Assembly: GCA_963726375.1 (NCBI GenBank)
Contig: CAVSCE010000009.1
Span: forward strand, 434,001 to 498,000
Direction of reading: 5' to 3'
Length of the DNA stretch: 64,000 bases
Origin: UTCFX2 sp963726375
Lineage (GTDB): Bacteria > Chloroflexota > Anaerolineae > Anaerolineales > UBA4823
Below, one piece after another: positions 49,048 to 60,519 of the stretch; within the stretch, counting starts at the first letter, position 1; each line of letters opens with the position of its first letter. Below the pieces are notes generated by a model. It was not told the DNA's origin, searched no databases, and saw nothing but the letters and a program-made list of their open reading frames with translations. Position numbers and translations under genes: made by a program.

Positions 49048-49704
49048 ATGGATGATCCCGAGATACTGCATTTTAATCAATCATTATCAATATTAGATCG
49101 TGAGACCTGCAAATCTCTCGATTCTCCTCTGAAAATCCAGGAATTTCTCGATCAAAGCGAGTATAGTTCAGAGAACAAAAACCGCTGCCCGCTTGAAGTT
49201 CTTCGCGACAGGATCGCTCATTGTCTTGATGGTGCGTTATTTGGAGCAGCTATGCTTCGTCTGATAAATAGACCACCATTAATTATTGATTTACTCCCTG
49301 AACCTGGAACAGATGATGACCATGTATTGGCCATTTATAAACAGAATAACCTGTTCGGTGCTGTAGCAAAATCTAACTTCACTGGTTTGCGTTATCGGGA
49401 ACCAATTTTCAAGACAACACGCGAGCTTGTCCTATCATTTTTTGAGGACTTCTTTAACGTGGACGGACGGAAGACCCTTCGAGGATACACTCGAATCATC
49501 GATCTTCGGGCTTATGATCACTTTCATTGGATGAGCAATTCGGCAGGCGTGGATAAGATCGAAAAACGTTTGTATTCCTTAAAGCGGATTCCACTCTTTA
49601 AGGCTGAGATTTCAAATTCTTTCTCGCTTGTCGATCCGATCTCTTATCGAGCAGGGATGCTTATCGTAAATCCTGCTGGTCTTTATAAACCCAACCGAGA
49701 ATAG
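49048..49704 (+). CDS. Papain/transglutaminase-like protein of unknown function
   Basis: An intact 218-residue soluble protein. A Cys-to-His arrangement is seen: AHCLDGALFGAAML (Cys59), LLIDLLP-type strand (PPLIIDLLPEPG) and DDDHVLAIYKQ (His92), followed by GAVAKSNFTGLRYREPIF. This order of Cys, strand and His recalls transglutaminase-like and papain folds, but I cannot show activity. It is the first gene of a module: the kinase-like gene starts five bases after its stop and the TPR gene follows directly. I recall the RDRxAHCLxGAxFAA pattern from other bacterial hypothetical proteins; a family search would confirm this. Confidence 0.65.
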   Translation: MDDPEILHFNQSLSILDRETCKSLDSPLKIQEFLDQSEYSSENKNRCPLEVLRDRIAHCLDGALFGAAMLRLINRPPLIIDLLPEPGTDDDHVLAIYKQNNLFGAVAKSNFTGLRYREPIFKTTRELVLSFFEDFFNVDGRKTLRGYTRIIDLRAYDHFHWMSNSAGVDKIEKRLYSLKRIPLFKAEISNSFSLVDPISYRAGMLIVNPAGLYKPNRE

Positions 49705-49709
49705 AACAG

Positions 49710-52700
49710 GTGAACTTTCTGGAAACCGCTCCTGGTCAACAGCGAGGCTGGAATTTATTAAATAAACTTGGAGAGGGTGATGCCGGCGAGGTTTACCAGG
49801 TTGAATCACTTATCGATCGCCGGTTGGCGATACTAAAGCGGCCGCGCCGGAAATCTTTTCCTAGCGATTTGATTCGCCAGGCATCGCAAATTCAAAGGGA
49901 AGCTGAAATTCTTGGGATATTATCCAGTATTGATACGCCTGCTAACGCAATACGATCACCATACTTGATCGATCGAAGTAAACCGGGCACAGAATTTACG
50001 GATCGCTTTTTCATAATAATCTCTCCTGCTTCGGGTATCAGTCTCGATCAGATGGCAAGGCATCTTAGGTTCTCTGATATTTCCTCTCAGGAAAAGAAAT
50101 CAGAAGGTCAATATTCTTCTTTAGAGAAACAATCTCTCTTTATTAAGGAGATTTCCAGGCAGGGAAGGATCCCAGAACTGCTGCTTCTGCGTGCTATCGT
50201 AGGAATTATTGAGTATCTTGAGAATATTCATACGATTAATGCAGAACTGCCCTCAGGAGCAATATTTGGCATCCTATGGAATGACATCAAAACAGAGCAT
50301 ATTTTCTGGGATTATCAAAATTTTCAATTCACGTTAATTGATTGGGGGAATGGTCAATTTGTTGAGGCTGATGGCATTTCCAAAGATAGAATTCACTCCC
50401 GTCTAGGAGACTATCAACAATTCCTTTCTGAGATGGGGCAATTCCTAGCACGTGAATCTGCATCTTTGTTTGAAATGCTTGATTGGCCAACTGATTTCTT
50501 AGCGACAAATGCATATTCTGCTGGTGTATCACCAATTCTTAAGAAAGCCAAGAATCTTCTCCATGATCTCTTGGTTGATCGTCGCTCTCTGCGCCTGTCC
50601 GAAAAAGATATGATTGAAATGAACTCAGTATCCATGGATGACTTTACTGAGTTGATTGAAATCCATAACAGGATTTTCGCATTTGGCGAATTTCCAGATT
50701 ACCAGGGTGCAAAAATAGTCTTTCAAAAGATAGCACACTCATTGGTTGAGTCAGGAGATTTTGAATCTTTTTCCAAACTTTGTATTCAAGCCCAAGAAAA
50801 ACAGATTATTACGAATGAATATGCAGATCTTCTAATGGGATTTTCTCAGTTAGTCAAAGCTGGCGAAATCAGTAGTGACACATTATCGGCAGGTATAGAT
50901 GAAAATTGGATTTCTTCTTTTTGGTCGCTACGAATGGCTTCATTACGTAATCCAGTTCCAGAATGGTGGGAAATATTTAGTGAACAAATCCGAAGTTACG
51001 AGATAGGGTCAACAAGCTTACGACCAGTGGTTGCAACGAATCGATTGGTACACGCACTTCTTTCAACCGATAAACTGAAGCACGACAATCAATTGCGTCT
51101 TGAAATTATTACTACTCTCCGAGAAACCATACTGCCGCGCTGGACTTTGCTTGAGCCAGACCCTCCAGACTCTGGAATAAATTATTTGGATATACAACAG
51201 GTTCTTCAGAAAGCCGCATTGCTTCTTCCTGATGCAACTAAGTCCGTCTTTAATGCTCTTGATCAGGCTCAGGCACAGGCTCAAATTGCTTTAGACGCCT
51301 GGAACCGGAAAGATTTCCATTCAGCACATCTCGCACTTCAACGTATTCTTATCTGGGATCCCGATCGGATAAGGTTGATTCAGGCCGACAAAGCGCTGAA
51401 AGAAGCGGACACATGGATAAATGAAATTCGAGCTGGTTTAACCAATGAAGAGCCTTTACAAGATTTTATTACCCGTCATGAACTTCGAGGTCGAGAAATC
51501 CGAAACCAGATTGGCGCAGCAGTCTGGTTGGATGAAATCCTGGAAGCTTTCAGCAAGATTCGGAAGGGTGCCGAACCCACAGATGTACTTATTCAGCATG
51601 AAAACCTTCGAACCGATCTGAGTTGGTTGATATCGCTCGAACCCCGCAGACCATTAATGACGTTGTCAAGGGGATTCGTGCAGATTGAGCGTAAAGAATT
51701 TCAGAGAATAATTCAACCTACCATAACAGGAATAAAAGAATTGCGTATCGGTACCTCAGCAGGTATCCTCCTGGGAGAACCACTGGATTCGTGGGCATCA
51801 GAGGCTCGAGGATCCTCTGCTCGAATTTTTCGAGGGAATGTTCCTACTCAAAGCGGGCAAAGAATTACCACCGCTTTCAAAATCATGCGTCCAGACCGAA
51901 CTGAATATGCCCTTCCGCTTTTTCGAGAAGAAGCCCTGATTCTCAGCTTGATGCATGATGTCACCGGTGTGATTCCACTCCTTGAATGCGGATTTATCAT
52001 GAGAGATAGCACAGATTTCCCCTCCGAAACCACCAGCCAATCGGCTGACATGCTAAAAGGGGATGTTCTTCGCTTCGGAATGGATTCAATCCATAATTTC
52101 TTGGCGGATATCGAAAACCGCACAGCTGGCGGTTGGCTTCCTTATCTGGCAATTCAGGAGTATTCCAAGCAAGACAACTTGCTGCTCCATTGCGATACGG
52201 GATATACCAATGGTAAATTCCTCCCGACTCTAGACGGCCTTGTTATGGCAGCTCAGATATGTAAAATTCTTGAAAAAGCCCATTCTCGAAATATTATTTA
52301 TCGTGACCATAAAATTTTACATTATTATTGGCTACACGAATTAAACGGCGTATTTATGATCGACTGGAATGTTGCTAAACGATTTCCCCAAGGTCTCTCC
52401 ATCGCAGAAACCCAATTTGACCTTGTCCAGTTTGGAGCCCGGGCTCTCCACTACATTCTAACAGGCCGTTCTGCCCAAGGTGCATTACCCTTAGGACCAA
52501 ATCGACCTGAAGAAATTGAGGCCGCTGCAAATAGCTACGCCGTTAATTGGACCTATGATGATCAAAGACTTCCATCTGAAGTAAAAAATATACTGGAAGC
52601 GGTTCTTTCAGGTGAATTTACGTCAGCCAAATCACTTTATGAAAAAATAATTAATATTCATGAAAAGCTTACAGGCTTGTTCGACAACTTGGGAGGATAA
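49710..52700 (+). CDS. 996-residue protein with two divergent protein-kinase domains
   Basis: Starts with GTG, five bases after the previous stop. Domain 1 (about residues 10-300) has a Gly loop KLGEGDAGEVYQV, a Lys in LAILKRP (Lys43), a catalytic-loop equivalent WNDIKTEH (about 190) and LIDWGNGQF for DFG (about 210). The middle (300-680) is helical, with TPR-like pieces. Domain 2 (about 690-990) has a Lys in AFKIMRP (about 722), a Glu in FREEALILS, YRDHKILH (about 863) and MIDWNVAKRF (about 883). Both catalytic Asp and DFG Asp are kept, although HRD and DFG are altered. There is no signal peptide or membrane segment. The TPR membrane protein begins at the next base and may be its partner or substrate. 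Confidence 0.78.
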   Translation: MNFLETAPGQQRGWNLLNKLGEGDAGEVYQVESLIDRRLAILKRPRRKSFPSDLIRQASQIQREAEILGILSSIDTPANAIRSPYLIDRSKPGTEFTDRFFIIISPASGISLDQMARHLRFSDISSQEKKSEGQYSSLEKQSLFIKEISRQGRIPELLLLRAIVGIIEYLENIHTINAELPSGAIFGILWNDIKTEHIFWDYQNFQFTLIDWGNGQFVEADGISKDRIHSRLGDYQQFLSEMGQFLARESASLFEMLDWPTDFLATNAYSAGVSPILKKAKNLLHDLLVDRRSLRLSEKDMIEMNSVSMDDFTELIEIHNRIFAFGEFPDYQGAKIVFQKIAHSLVESGDFESFSKLCIQAQEKQIITNEYADLLMGFSQLVKAGEISSDTLSAGIDENWISSFWSLRMASLRNPVPEWWEIFSEQIRSYEIGSTSLRPVVATNRLVHALLSTDKLKHDNQLRLEIITTLRETILPRWTLLEPDPPDSGINYLDIQQVLQKAALLLPDATKSVFNALDQAQAQAQIALDAWNRKDFHSAHLALQRILIWDPDRIRLIQADKALKEADTWINEIRAGLTNEEPLQDFITRHELRGREIRNQIGAAVWLDEILEAFSKIRKGAEPTDVLIQHENLRTDLSWLISLEPRRPLMTLSRGFVQIERKEFQRIIQPTITGIKELRIGTSAGILLGEPLDSWASEARGSSARIFRGNVPTQSGQRITTAFKIMRPDRTEYALPLFREEALILSLMHDVTGVIPLLECGFIMRDSTDFPSETTSQSADMLKGDVLRFGMDSIHNFLADIENRTAGGWLPYLAIQEYSKQDNLLLHCDTGYTNGKFLPTLDGLVMAAQICKILEKAHSRNIIYRDHKILHYYWLHELNGVFMIDWNVAKRFPQGLSIAETQFDLVQFGARALHYILTGRSAQGALPLGPNRPEEIEAAANSYAVNWTYDDQRLPSEVKNILEAVLSGEFTSAKSLYEKIINIHEKLTGLFDNLGG

Positions 52701-54469
52701 GTGACCGAAATATCAGATATTAAACTAAATGTTGAAAGCCTTCTTGGACAAGTATCCCCACCCGTGGTCGAGCTGCGAAAAGCACTTCTGGAAATTGAAG
52801 AACTGATTTATTCTTCCGAATACCAGAATATTCCACCTGCAGATCAGGATTCCATCCAGGTCTTCCGACGAAACCTGAAATCCAGAACTCAATCTGATCG
52901 AAGAAGATACAACTTCTTCCGAAAAGGACCAACCGACATTAGTAAAGCCGTTATCTGAAACCAGAGACAATCAAGTCGAAACCATTTCCAATGGACAGGT
53001 ATCCCGTGACCCTCAAGCAGACCGTCAAATGGAAGAAGCTGAAAGGCTTTTTTATGGGGGAAGATATGCTGAAGCAATTAAGAACTACGATAAAGTCCTT
53101 CAAATAGAACCTGGATGGGAGCGCGCTCGCCAACATCGATCGGAATCTGATAATTACCTTCGTACCGGTTATATCCCGGCAGTAGCCCTACCACCTGAAG
53201 CAGCATCATCATTCGGAAAAGCTCAATCAGCAGCACGTGTCGGTAGGTATTCTGATGCGTTAAATATGCTTTCAAAAGCCCAGGCAATTCTTCATGAATT
53301 AGGTATCCAGCGGTGGCAAGAAGGTCTTGAATTTGAGCAAAAATTGCAGGAAAATATAGATGCGGAACTTGCATACGAAGAGGGCTTGCAGCTGTTTAAA
53401 CTTGGAAAAATTGAGGAGTTGATTGAGAGACTGGATACCGCTGCACGAGCGACGGGTTTACCAAAATATGGTGACAAAGCTCAAGAATTCCGAAAAGTTA
53501 ATGAGTTGGTTCGTGAAATCAACAAAACAATCTCTAGTCCAAACCTAGATCCAAAATCCGCTACACAGGCAAAGTCAGATCTGGACACTCTATTAGGAGA
53601 ATATGGGGAAAATCCTGTTTTCCATAAACTCGCAACAAGACTCTAGTTCGATAATCCCACGCGCCCTTTCACCTCTTCAGGAACAGGCAAGGCAGCTGAA
53701 AGCACAAGCCGAGCGCGCTGTAACGCTGGACGAAGCTCTTTACCTGGGACGACAAGCAAAATCCCAACTGGATCAAATCCGAAATTTATCAGGTTTGGAT
53801 GAAGGTCTCGATCATTTGTCAGGCGAGATTGAAAAATTCCTACGTGATGTAACTCGATTACAAGATGAACTTTCCCAAGCATATGCAGCATATGAAAATC
53901 ATAAACGCTGGCCATCGCAAGCAGCGCACATAAGCAAAGAAGCACGCCAAAGGTATCCAAATGATCCAAATGTGAACCGTCTCAATCGGTTATTGTCACC
54001 ATATGCTTATTTATTATTGCTTCTGAAAATTGCTCTTGGAGTTTTTGGAATTGTAATAATTGGGTTATTTCTTTACTTTGGATTTGGGCGATTCCGTTCC
54101 TATCTTTCGCAATTGACTCCTACAACAACTTCGACTCCGACGACAACTCCAACGCAAACACCAACGATTACCACAACCTCTACTCCGACCCGGACCCCAA
54201 CACCAACTCCAACATTCACACCAACATTAACTCCATTTATCGGAGTGGCGCTACGGGATGTTTGGGCTCGGAGCGGTTGTTATGAAGGTTACAACGCGAT
54301 CGGACGAATTCCGACCGGTGGTGGACTTCGTTTTCTCCCTGATGAACGCCGATTTGATACCTTCAACCGGGAATGTGTATTGGTTGAGCACCAGGGAGAA
54401 GAAAGATCCATTATCGGATGGATACTTATTGCAGATGTAGGCAGCCCACCAGGCACTCCTCAACCATAA
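52701..54469 (+). CDS. TPR/coiled-coil membrane protein with Pro/Thr stalk (two frame changes)
   Basis: About 588 residues. It starts with GTG at the base after the kinase stop. The N-terminal part is helical; the frame changes near 52900 and leads to a TPR unit (AERLFYGGRYAEAIKNYDKV) and more helices (SAARVGRYSDALNMLSKAQ). A second change near 53640 continues the helices. One membrane segment (LKIALGVFGIVIIGLFLYFGF) lies at about 54020-54090. A Thr/Pro stalk of about 40 residues and an outside domain with two Cys (RSGCYEGYN, NRECVLVE) follow, which looks SH3-like. So the TPR side faces the cytoplasm, where the kinase is, and the end domain faces out. Confidence 0.72.
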
Positions 54470-54491
54470 ATTCTCAATTTGGAACATAGTT

Positions 54492-55744
54492 ATGATTAAT
54501 TCTGAAATTGCATCTTACTTTTAAAGCTCGGATGCCGTATTATTTGGAAATGCACCGCCAGATGATCGAAATAAATTCATTTACATCAAATTCAGAAGGC
54601 ATTAATCTCCTTGGAAACTTAACTGCATCCCTTTTTTCCTTAATAGGGTTTCGGTCGAATTTTATTCGATCTGAGAACCTCAATTTTGGGAAGCATCTCT
54701 TTCTAAACACAGAAAATGATCGAAAGTGGAGATAAGAATAAAAAAAATGCTCCATTCATTGCCATGATTTCGCATCTTGATACAGTATTTCCTCCAGAAG
54801 AGGAAAGAGCCAATGATTTTTCTTATCGTCTTATCGGAAATCGCATCTACGGACCAGGTGCGGTGGATATCAAAGGGGGAACTGTCATGATATTTATGGT
54901 ACTTGATGCAATCAGTACCTTCTATCCCGAGTTGTATCGGGATGCCCGTTGGATGATCGCATTAGATGCATCCGAAGAAACACTTTCTGAAGATTTCGGA
55001 AGGATATGCAAACAGAAAATTCCTATCGATGCTTCTGCCTGCTTAATCTTCGAAGGAGCTACACCAAATTCTGAATTCACCTCAATTGTAACAAGCCGGA
55101 AGGGTCGTGCAGAATTCCGGATAATTTCTAATGGACGCGGAGCTCATGCAGGCAATTCCCACAAACAGGGTGCAAATGCGATTGTGCAGCTCGCAAAAAC
55201 CATCGACCTGGTGGCTCAGCTTACGGACTATTCCCGACAGCTGACATTTAACGTTGGCGTAGTTCATGGCGGCAGCGTTGTTAATCGAGTTCCGCATCAT
55301 GCAGAAGCATATGTAGAAATGCGCGCCTTCTCACCTGATGTATTTCAGATGGGAATTGAAAACATTATGGCACTGGGAAAAAAATCAACGATCACAAGCC
55401 AGGATGGTTTCCCATGCAGTGTAAATGTGGAATTGATTTCAAGCACCGATCCGTGGCCGAATAATGACAATACAAATTCTTTATTTGAAATTTGGGAAAA
55501 ATGTGGGAAAGAATTCGACTTGCTGGTCATTCCTGAAGCGAGAGGCGGTTTATCGGATGGGAACCATCTTTGGAGTGATTATCCAGTGCTGGATGGCTTA
55601 GGTCCATCTGGGATGAATGCTCATTGCTCAGAACAGAGCGATGATGGAAGCAAAGATCAGGAATATGCTTTACTGGATTCGTTTATCCCAAAAGCGATGT
55701 TGAATACTTCCGCCATACTTGAACTTATCCAAAGGAAGGGGTAG
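54492..55744 (+). CDS. M20-family metallopeptidase, carboxypeptidase G2-like (two frame changes)
   Basis: About 417 residues. It begins with ATG 54492 (MINSEIASYF); the frame changes near 54520 and 54700. Zinc-site residues are in ISHLDTVFPP (His, Asp), GPGAVDIKGGT (Asp) and LDASEETL (Glu pair). The dimer domain has GRGAHAGNSHKQGANAI, and the last His is probably in MNAHCSE. Family members remove C-terminal amino acids or hydrolyse small peptides. It follows the TPR gene after 22 bases and may be part of the same transcript. The following gene converges on it. Confidence 0.85.
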
Positions 55745-55754
55745 AAATAATTGG

Positions 55755-57465
55755 TTACCAGATCTTCCCTACGGAGATAACAGGAATTCGCTCTCCGGGT
55801 TTTGAAACCATCAACTCTTCATAACGACCTTCAGAGGAGCTCCATATCTGGCTGAAGACCCATCCATTCCATTTCCAGATCGTGACTGCCTTCTGGTTAT
55901 CCGTGCGTTTTTCCAGCACGACTAATTCTTCAGATCGATCACTGTCCAAATCCAACAGCTCCAGCTCCAAGATGGGGAATTGGACAGCAGACCCTCCCCA
56001 AATTTGGCGATAAATTCCCCCTCGATATCCAATAATAAACGGGTGGCTTTTCAGTTCTCCCGAATTATCTTCTTTGTTCAATGCCAGGATAATTTCATTG
56101 CGACCATCATTATTAGGATCTCCTGCCCCCATATCCTGAATAATCCAATCCTTATCGCTCAGCCATTTCAGCTTCCCGTATTCGTATATTTTTACAGAGT
56201 TATTTGAAAATTGGACTATTTCTTCATTTCCATCACCGGTCAAATCAATTTGAATAGTGCTTGGACTTTTTTCTATGCCTCTGTCTGGAGTTTCAATGGG
56301 TTGGCAATCCTCTAATGGTACATCGATATGAAATTATTTTTGGAGCTGGCCTGATCCTTTCAATCAATTTCTGTGCTTCGACACCTTCCACCCATCTCGG
56401 CTCTACCCCACTCAATACTGGCAGTGCTTCTACTGCAGCTAATCCGGATTTATCAAATAACAGCCTCAAGCTCAAGCCGAACTTGTTCAGCTCATCATAT
56501 TGATCAAATATAAAATTCCCCAAACTATATGCCACAAAACCGACACGTTCTTTATCCTTATTTCTCTCCAATATCGCAGTTTCTTGAACGACATGGGGAT
56601 GAACTCCGATAACAACATCAGAGCCTTGATCAATCAAAAATTGAGCAGCGTCATTTTGTGATAAGCTGGAGTGAATTTCATTCTCGTATCCCCAATGAAC
56701 CATGATAACCACTGCATCGGAGTTGATTTTTGCATCCCGAATCGATATTGAAATCCGATCGAGATCCCAATCAGCTATCTGCCATTTGTTTTCGCCTGTC
56801 CGAAACTGATTATCTTGCGGCGAACGGATCGCGTTGACCGCAAGAAAAGCAACTCGAATTCCATTTATTTCTTTAATGAAAGCCTGATTTGCTTCTTGGA
56901 TATTCTTCCCTGAGCCAATTACATTGATCCCGGTACCAGAAAGGATGGCCGCAGTATTCTCCAAACCAGCTTGCCCTTCATCAAGGCTGTGATTGTTTGC
57001 CAATGAGATGAGATCGAAACCTGCACTCTTGAGACTTCTTGCCGCCTCGGAATTTAAAGAAATTATGAATTGATTTGCTTCATTAAACCTGCGAATGGAC
57101 GATAATGAGCCATTATTTAATGATATTGCCCCTTCTAAATTTCCAAATAAGAATTTTGATTCGGTTAATTTTTTAGTTACGTGTCGGAAAGGTTGATATT
57201 CATGCAAAATTCCACGGCCCAACATGATGTCCCCCACAATTAAGAGTTCTGTCAGGTCATTTTGGCGGTTGGGAATGCATCCATCTCTCAAGTACAACCA
57301 TGAGGTGCTATTTTGGTTATCACCGCTCGCAAGCGAGGACGTTAGTCTGCTGCTTTGAGATGAGATAATTATCAATAATAGAAACCAAGCAAGATATTTC
57401 ATTCGTATCTTCACTGCAGGTTGGATGATTCTTCTAGAAGTCATCAATCTTGAATTCATTACCAT
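55755..57465 (-). CDS. CapA-like metallophosphatase with C-terminal FG-GAP-like domain (frameshifted)
   Basis: About 570 residues. A membrane segment or signal peptide lies at about residues 22-40 (MKYLAWFLLLIIISS), so the true start may be the internal Met. The CapA (PGA_cap) domain has LIVGDIMLGRG, FGNLEGAIS, SLANNHSLDEG, MVHWGYENEIH, GVHPHVVQ and YSLGNFIFDQ. The frame changes near 56335 and leads to a second domain with Asp/Asn-rich turns like integrin FG-GAP repeats (IDLTGDGNEEIV, GDPNNDGRNEIIL, LDLDSDRSEELVV). It overlaps the DUF3160 gene by seven bases, so both are probably translated from one mRNA. Confidence 0.8.
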
Positions 57466-60151
57466 CCAGGTGGTTGATTTGCGTATTGTGCCTGGGTAAC
57501 CTTCCAGATAACACCCCAGGACTCTGTGACTCTCTCTAAAATATAGGTCACATCAAGGTCGTAAGGACCACGTTCGGCAATTACCGGTTCATCATAATTC
57601 GGGAAATCACTTGAAAAGGAATATAGCTTGTCGATCCATCTTTCCCGGACAGTTACAACCGCACGATCAGGTGATTGAAGGTCTACCGATCGATAATTTA
57701 TATGCATCAATGTATGTCCAATGTATTGTTTTTGTTGACTCAATCCAGACAATTCTGAGCGATAATTCTCCTGAGCGGGTGATAGGTTTTCAACTGAGTT
57801 GATTGGATCCCAATATGAATAAGTCACATCCATATCGAATGTTGTCACGCCTTTCACCAGATCTGCATATGCAGGTTCGTCAACGAAAAAGCTTGCGACC
57901 CAAGGTTGATTTGCAGGTGCTTTTCCTTCTTCAAGCATCCGGCGCCATTTTTCATCGGTGAGACGATCATCAGCTGGCCAGCTGAACTCATAGTAAGAAA
58001 ACACTCCGCCTTTTGCTACTTGAAGAATCGTCTTTCCATCGACATCAACAACCGGGACGGTAACATAAATCTCATTGATCCGACCAACGCCAACTTCGAG
58101 AACAACAGGAGCGCTTTGACCAGATCCAGAAGGATCTGGGTCTGTTGCTACGTCAGCTATGACAGCGGCTTGCTGATCTTCTGCCATATCTACAGGAGTG
58201 CCAACTCCTTCTTCTTGAACATCCATATCGGCTGAAAGGATCACAAGTTTTTCGAGCTCACCTCCGTAATAACGAATTCGTTCGTATTCGCTATCCGTCA
58301 GAGCTTCACCGCGAAGCTCCTTTTCTGCCATTGATTGGCATGCCCTCGCTAAGTCCTCCAATCGCCCCAAACCCTCTCGGTCTGGCTCGCTGAGAAGTCC
58401 TCTGCTTTCTAATCCTGTTCTGGTCATAGCAGTCAATCCAGCCAGACGATTATAGAACTCTGGTACAGGTTCCACGTATCCTCTCGGAGGCAAGGGAGGT
58501 GGAGGTGGAGGTCCACCACCCATCTCGGCGTATACTTGCTTGGCATATAATATCGTGTCATGTTTCAATTCTGCCCAGCTTCCTAGAGAAGTATTCAGCT
58601 GTTTATCCATCCAGGCTTCGGAGCGCATAAAATCAGGATATCCTTCACCAGACTCTTGAAGCAGGGGGAAAAATGAATAGAGCCAGGCATTGTACAGTGT
58701 ATCTGTCCACTCTGGAACAGTGAGGTCCGATATCCATGATCGAACTTTTTCCATTTGGGATGGATAATTCTCATAATTTTTTTCCCCCATCTGTTCAAGA
58801 AGCACGTAAGCACGATCAGAACCCATTGCAGCGAATAAATCCAAACCCTTTGGCAATCCTCTCCGATTATCCCGGGTACCAACATTCCGATAGATCAGTT
58901 GTCGGAATATATATGCGTCAGGCACGAACCTTTGCCCCATGAAACGCAAACCTTTCGTCACCTGTTCTTCATTTTCACTATCCTGAATAATCATGCCTAA
59001 TATTTTCGGCGGAGGTAATGTTTCTGCAAGTCCGATGAATTTATCCAGCTGTCTTTCATCGGTTAAATCCTGCAGCTCATAATTATTTCCGTAGACAAAA
59101 TCCATTACATCCCCGTATTGGATAACGGTTAGATCATCGCTCCTTCCGACAAAAAAAACGGTTGGCGCATACAAATCCGCCCAGGCTTGTATAGCGGCAC
59201 GTCCATCAACTTGTGTATTCCGCAAAGTATGGACGAGCAAAATTGCGGAACGCGTTTCAGCCTTTCCAGTTTCCGGGTCCCGACCTTTCAAGCGAAAAGT
59301 CATCCGACCATACCACATCATGCTCTTAAAATACGATTTCAAGGCGTCGTTTCGTGTGTAATGACCTCTTGGAATGTATTGCGTGTAATCCTCTCCATTT
59401 TCAAGACCCATGAATATCGGTGATTGTTGTTTCCCAGATGCAGAATTTATCAATGCAAGTTCGGCATTAACAAGGTCCAAGGAATACTCAGGGACAGCGG
59501 CATTTTCATCCAAAAGACGACTGGCAACGGAGAAATAAGCCACATTCCGCTTTGCTGCTTCTTCCCATGAAGTGCCTCGCAGTTGATTATATAATTCGTC
59601 ACTCTTCGCTACCATTGCTTGATTCAGGTGATTCAATAAAGGTATGAAATGAAATTCTTCTGCTACGCGCAGCGACTTATCGAACATGAGATGATATGAA
59701 TGAAGCAGCGAATTGCTGGTGATGAATATCGGCTGGTTATCATAACGAGCTTTCTCATACAATCCAAAGAATTCAAGCTCATCCCCTTTTGTAACAACAA
59801 AACCATCTTCCACGATTTTATTAAAATCTCACCCGATAGCAAAAATGAATTTCTAACATTGCTCAAATCTGGAGCAATTTTTTCTTGCTTAATCAATGCG
59901 GCCGTCTCGCCGGGCGATTCTTCAAATAGAGCAAACAATGGACCCTGGCTCAATGGAACTATCGTTTGCTGCTCTTCGGCTGTTGGTTTCGCTGGTTCAA
60001 TGGACGGTTGAGGTTCAAGCGTTATTGACTTTCCTTCCATCGTTGGGGAAGTCTCGTTTAATCTCCCCGGTAAACGATGGATTAGATTGCATGACAGAGT
60101 CGCCAATACAGAAAGAATAACCAGCCAAACGATCCAACTTCGTTTTCTCAT
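57459..60151 (-). CDS. DUF3160 lipoprotein (one frame change)
   Basis: About 897 residues. I place the start at 60151 (MRKRSWIVWLVILSVLATLSC), where GGAGGAAGAA precedes the ATG and the signal peptide ends in a lipobox. The frame changes near 59822; the main part then reads FFGLYEKARYDNQPIFITS and SNSLLHSYHLMFDKSLRVAEE. I recognise the overall sequence as DUF3160, which has no known function. A polyproline run (GGGPPPPPPLPPRG) lies near the middle and would need elongation factor P. No frame break is seen in 784 residues. The downstream CapA-like gene overlaps it. Confidence 0.8.
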
Positions 60152-60519
60152 TTCTTCCTCCAAACAGCCGCATACTATTATCAAAGATATGATCAGGAAG
60201 TAAAATCACAATAAATAAGATGCATCGGTTTTAATAGATTTCCAATAATTATGAAAAAGTGCATTGTCTACTATACCGATTCTTTCGATTGGTACTATAA
60301 GTATTATAACCATAGCCGAATTTTAAAGCGAAAATTAAATATAGTTACGCCAAAAAACTTTGTAACCTTATAGTGCCTTCTTTTTCGATCCATGAAACCT
60401 GGAATTTCTGGAAATATAAGTGGATGAATTAATTACACCTGTTTTTTTACCCATAATTGGTAATTAATCGATCCCCTTCACCAGTTTTAATATATACTCT
60501 TATTGGAAAGTGCTATCAA
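60152..60519. other. AT-rich gap between divergent genes
   Basis: This 368-base stretch separates the DUF3160 lipoprotein from the sensor gene. It is AT-rich, holds no supported gene, and should contain the promoters of both. I see A/T-rich -10-like hexamers but no clear promoter pair. Confidence 0.5.
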
